DNA from: an uncultured Paenibacillus sp.
Lineage (GTDB): Bacteria; Bacillota; Bacilli; Paenibacillales; Paenibacillaceae
Assembly: GCA_937895345.1 (NCBI GenBank)
Contig: CALAWP010000074.1
Span: 132,986-196,985 of the forward strand
DNA length: 64,000 nt
Reading direction: 5' to 3'
Under the pieces are notes generated by a model that had not been told where the DNA came from, ran no database searches, and saw nothing but the letters and a program-made list of their open reading frames with translations. Positions 61,977 to 64,000 of the stretch are shown one piece after another (the stretch's first letter is position 1; each line of letters starts with the position of its first letter). Both the position numbers and the translations under genes were made by a program.

Positions 61977-62012
61977 AGCAGAAAAACGACCCACTAGGGT
62001 CGTTTTTCTGCT
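61977..62012 (+). terminator. Terminator after small membrane protein
   Basis: A perfect 16-bp stem, AGCAGAAAAACGACCC / GGGTCGTTTTTCTGCT, with a four-base loop ACTA. It contains T-runs on both strands and can be bidirectional. Confidence 0.9.
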
Positions 62013-62083
62013 ATTAAGCACAATTTAGGAGAGATCGCCATTTCTCCATATTTCTCCGAGAGGCAATTAGTAGCGCCGTACAA

Positions 62084-63115
62084 TCAAGCGGTGCAATCCT
62101 TCAAATGCCGAATGAGCCTTTGCTCATTTTCTCTCGCATCACCCAGATGAAAGGCATGCGAGGACCGATCCGACCAGAGCAGCTTTTTCCCCCTCGGCGC
62201 CTCAAGCTTTTCCACATAACGTACGATCAATTCGGGCATGACATGCTTTTCTTTAGATCCGTGTATAAACATAACCGGCATCTCCAGCGATGGAGCCTCC
62301 GCAAAAAAATCGAATGAATTTATATCGTTAATCATTCGGGGGGTGTAGGAAAGCTTGAATCCGCGCACAAGCGAGTTATAAACGTCCATGAGCGTATAAT
62401 CTGGAGAACGCAGCATGATTTTGAAAATAGAGGACGGGTTTGCAGACTCTTTATCGCCGGCGTCATAGAACATAGACTTATATTTGAATTGCCATTTCCG
62501 AATGACGCCCCACTGTTTAAAGCTTTCCGTATAAGGGGGTTCACCCACTTCGACAAGCGCCTTCAGCGCTTTCCGATTATTCGTTTCCCGAGCAATTTGC
62601 AGCAGCCATTTATAACTAAGCTTATCATTCTCTGCCCAACTGGTAATCTGTGAGAATCCGGTATAAGAGTGATACAACTCCGGGTGGCGGCACGCAAGCG
62701 ATAAACCGATGACGCTCCCCCACGAGTGAGCGGCAAGGTGTATCTTCTCTTGCTGAAACCGTTGTCGCAAATAATTCGTCACCTCAAGCCCGTCGCGAAT
62801 AAACTGCTGCAAATGCATCGAGTCTTTCGGTATATGCTTCGAATAAGATTTGCCTGTGCCGCGTTGATCCCAAAACACGACGGTGAAATGCTGAACAAGC
62901 TCTTTGGTCGTCATGACTAACGCATAGTCGTTGCCCCGGTTTGAAACCCCTGGGATCGGCATGCTGGGGCCGCCATGAATGAAGAGCAGCAGCGGACTTC
63001 CCGGTTTTTCGGTTTGAATTAACAGGTGTTGTGTGATGCCGCCGATGGTGACAGCCTCGGTTACACTGATCCCTTGATCCGAGATGCTAAAGTCTCTGCC
63101 TTTGAATCGTTTCAT
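62084..63115 (-). CDS. Alpha/beta hydrolase, proline-iminopeptidase-like
   Basis: 343 residues. The oxyanion-hole motif LFIHGGPSMP and the nucleophile elbow AAHSWGS (Ser131) fit the alpha/beta hydrolase fold of the prolyl-aminopeptidase/tricorn-interacting type, with FWDQRGTGKS as the family's characteristic segment. The terminal His lies in SSHAFHLGD. It overlaps the TetR gene by four bases, with GGGAG upstream of ATG 63115, so the regulator and hydrolase form one operon. The substrate could be an N-terminal peptide or a small ester or amide compound that also induces the regulator. Confidence 0.85.
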   Translation of the reverse strand: MKRFKGRDFSISDQGISVTEAVTIGGITQHLLIQTEKPGSPLLLFIHGGPSMPIPGVSNRGNDYALVMTTKELVQHFTVVFWDQRGTGKSYSKHIPKDSMHLQQFIRDGLEVTNYLRQRFQQEKIHLAAHSWGSVIGLSLACRHPELYHSYTGFSQITSWAENDKLSYKWLLQIARETNNRKALKALVEVGEPPYTESFKQWGVIRKWQFKYKSMFYDAGDKESANPSSIFKIMLRSPDYTLMDVYNSLVRGFKLSYTPRMINDINSFDFFAEAPSLEMPVMFIHGSKEKHVMPELIVRYVEKLEAPRGKKLLWSDRSSHAFHLGDARENEQRLIRHLKDCTA

Positions 63116-63744
63116 ACAACGTCTCCCTTCGCTGTTTTGTGCAAAAAGAATGTAATGTGCTCCTCCATCTGTTGTTCCAACGAAGAAGTGTCGTGCCCGT
63201 CAATGCGCAGCAGCTGGTATTGCGTAATCATGGATAAAATCGGATACTGGTATTCTGCAGCCAGCAATCGAACAGGAAAAGGATGAATTACTCCGAGCTC
63301 AATATATTTGGAGAACACGATCTCCAAAAACTTCAGATTCTGTTCCACCAGCTCATCAAGCAAAATGCTCCGTGCTCTGGGCTGAGCAAACTGCTCAATG
63401 CTTATAATTCGTGAAATTTTGGACATTCTTTCGTTATCGCATATGTAATATTTATATTTATCCAACCCTTGCTTCAAAAACACATGAGGCGGCCTTACTT
63501 GCAAAATCGGATCCAATGCTTCAATCGGCGGGCGTACTTTTTTTATTTCGGCTTGAAAGAGATCCAGAATAAAATGCAGCAGCTGGTCTTTATTTTTAAA
63601 ATGATAATACAAGGAGCTTTCTTTAATACCGACGGTTTGCGTAATGTCTCGAATCGACACGGCGCTAAAGCCGCTTCTTGAAAATAAATCGATGGCCGTA
63701 TCCACGATCTTCTCTTTGGTCGGATGCATCTTAAGAATGTTCAT
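63112..63744 (-). CDS. TetR-family regulator of the hydrolase operon
   Basis: 210 residues with HTH region KEKIVDTAIDLFSRSG, SIRDITQTVGIKESSLYYHF and KNKDQLL, followed by a helical ligand-binding domain. A palindrome CTAACG-AA-CGTTAG lies between its own -35 and -10 boxes, so it is likely to repress itself and the overlapping hydrolase gene. The start is probably ATG 63744, although AAGG is only five bases upstream; the next in-frame ATG is 63729. Confidence 0.85.
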   Translation of the reverse strand: MNILKMHPTKEKIVDTAIDLFSRSGFSAVSIRDITQTVGIKESSLYYHFKNKDQLLHFILDLFQAEIKKVRPPIEALDPILQVRPPHVFLKQGLDKYKYYICDNERMSKISRIISIEQFAQPRARSILLDELVEQNLKFLEIVFSKYIELGVIHPFPVRLLAAEYQYPILSMITQYQLLRIDGHDTSSLEQQMEEHITFFLHKTAKGDVV

Positions 63745-63762
63745 TCCCCCCTTACAACCCAA

Positions 63763-63791
63763 ATTCTAACGAACGTTAGGTAGATTGTCAA
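63763..63791 (-). promoter_or_regulatory. Sigma-A promoter with TetR operator between the boxes
   Basis: On the minus strand TTGACA (63786-63791) and TAGAAT (63763-63768) are 17 bp apart. The operator-like inverted repeat CTAACGAACGTTAG covers 63766-63779. Confidence 0.8.
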
Positions 63792-63828
63792 CACGTTGTA
63801 CAGGCCCGGCCGCCCGTTAAAACGAAAA

Positions 63829-63860
63829 AACATCCACAACCTCAAGCGGTTGTGGATGTT
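63829..63860 (+). terminator. Terminator-like hairpin near window end
   Basis: AACATCCACAACC pairs perfectly with GGTTGTGGATGTT around six bases, preceded by a run of A. On the minus strand it would end a transcript coming from beyond the window. The last 130 bases contain no gene I can support. Confidence 0.8.
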
Positions 63861-64000
63861 TGGGCCGAAAGGGAAAATCCAAAATTCATTTCACAATTTA
63901 GGAGAGAAGCGATGCTTCGTCGCTTGTTCATAGCCGTATGCGATCTTAATTAGTTGCTCCTGAAAAAGTCAGATTTTGAAAACGAGAACTTTGGTGGGCT

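Noticed and set aside
63900..63955. 13-codon ORF after AGGAGA near the window end
   Set aside because: It is very short, has no hydrophobic or known peptide pattern, and sits in a repeated motif context.

Overview
The window looks like a chromosomal segment of a spore-forming, polysaccharide-degrading member of the Paenibacillaceae (Paenibacillus or a close relative). This is inferred from several things. Most genes are GC-rich with strong AGGAGG-type ribosome binding sites. There are CotF-like spore coat genes, S-layer-homology (SLH) anchored lyases, YesM/YesN two-component regulators beside Lpl/Yte-type sugar permeases, a small holin-like toxin, and CRE-like catabolite repression sites. No rRNA, tRNA or CRISPR array was recognised.

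Positions 1-8,600 hold a 5'-truncated CGNR zinc-finger regulator, methionine aminopeptidase, a VWA protein, a MORN-repeat membrane protein, a macro-domain protein with an HTH-like tail, a 52-bp tandem repeat, a domain-permuted GH3 glycosidase and a Nudix hydrolase. Positions 8,668-14,657 form a tight three-gene cassette: a nitrilase-fold protein with a recognisable Glu-Lys-Cys triad, a Rad50/SMC-like ATPase with a zinc-hook CPLC motif, and a two-TM protein with a macro-like domain resembling the ThsA effector of type II Thoeris. No TIR gene is present. This is the best candidate for an undescribed conflict or immune system. It is followed by a DUF2264 protein and an APH-like kinase. Positions 17,667-20,141 (minus strand) form a four-gene operon of a DUF2589 protein, two unknown proteins and a protein with a caspase-like His/Cys pair; this is the second candidate system. 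Next come a VOC-family relic, a type I toxin-like microgene, a membrane protein, and an AAA ATPase-RtcB RNA ligase pair behind an attenuator-like leader.

Positions 24,450-56,000 are a plant cell-wall degradation region. It contains a secreted GH10 xylanase with carbohydrate-binding modules, a GH43 arabinanase-like enzyme with an inserted ricin-type module, two PL1 pectate lyases (one SLH-anchored), an SLH-anchored beta-helix protein with a neighbouring foldase, a clan GH-A glycosidase, two sugar ABC permeases, a solute-binding lipoprotein and a YesM/YesN pair. Six CRE-like sites sit upstream of these genes. An AT-richer island at about 28,000-31,100 interrupts the region. It contains a small matrixin-like protease, a decayed transposase, a dead copy of the pectate lyase 5' end, and a chimeric scar with an alpha-carbonic anhydrase tail.

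Positions 52,900-64,000 hold the CotF genes, a GNAT acetyltransferase with one in-frame stop, an ECF sigma factor carrying an inactive peptidase-like C-terminal domain, a TetR-linked ABC exporter operon, small membrane proteins, and an autoregulated-looking TetR/alpha-beta-hydrolase operon.
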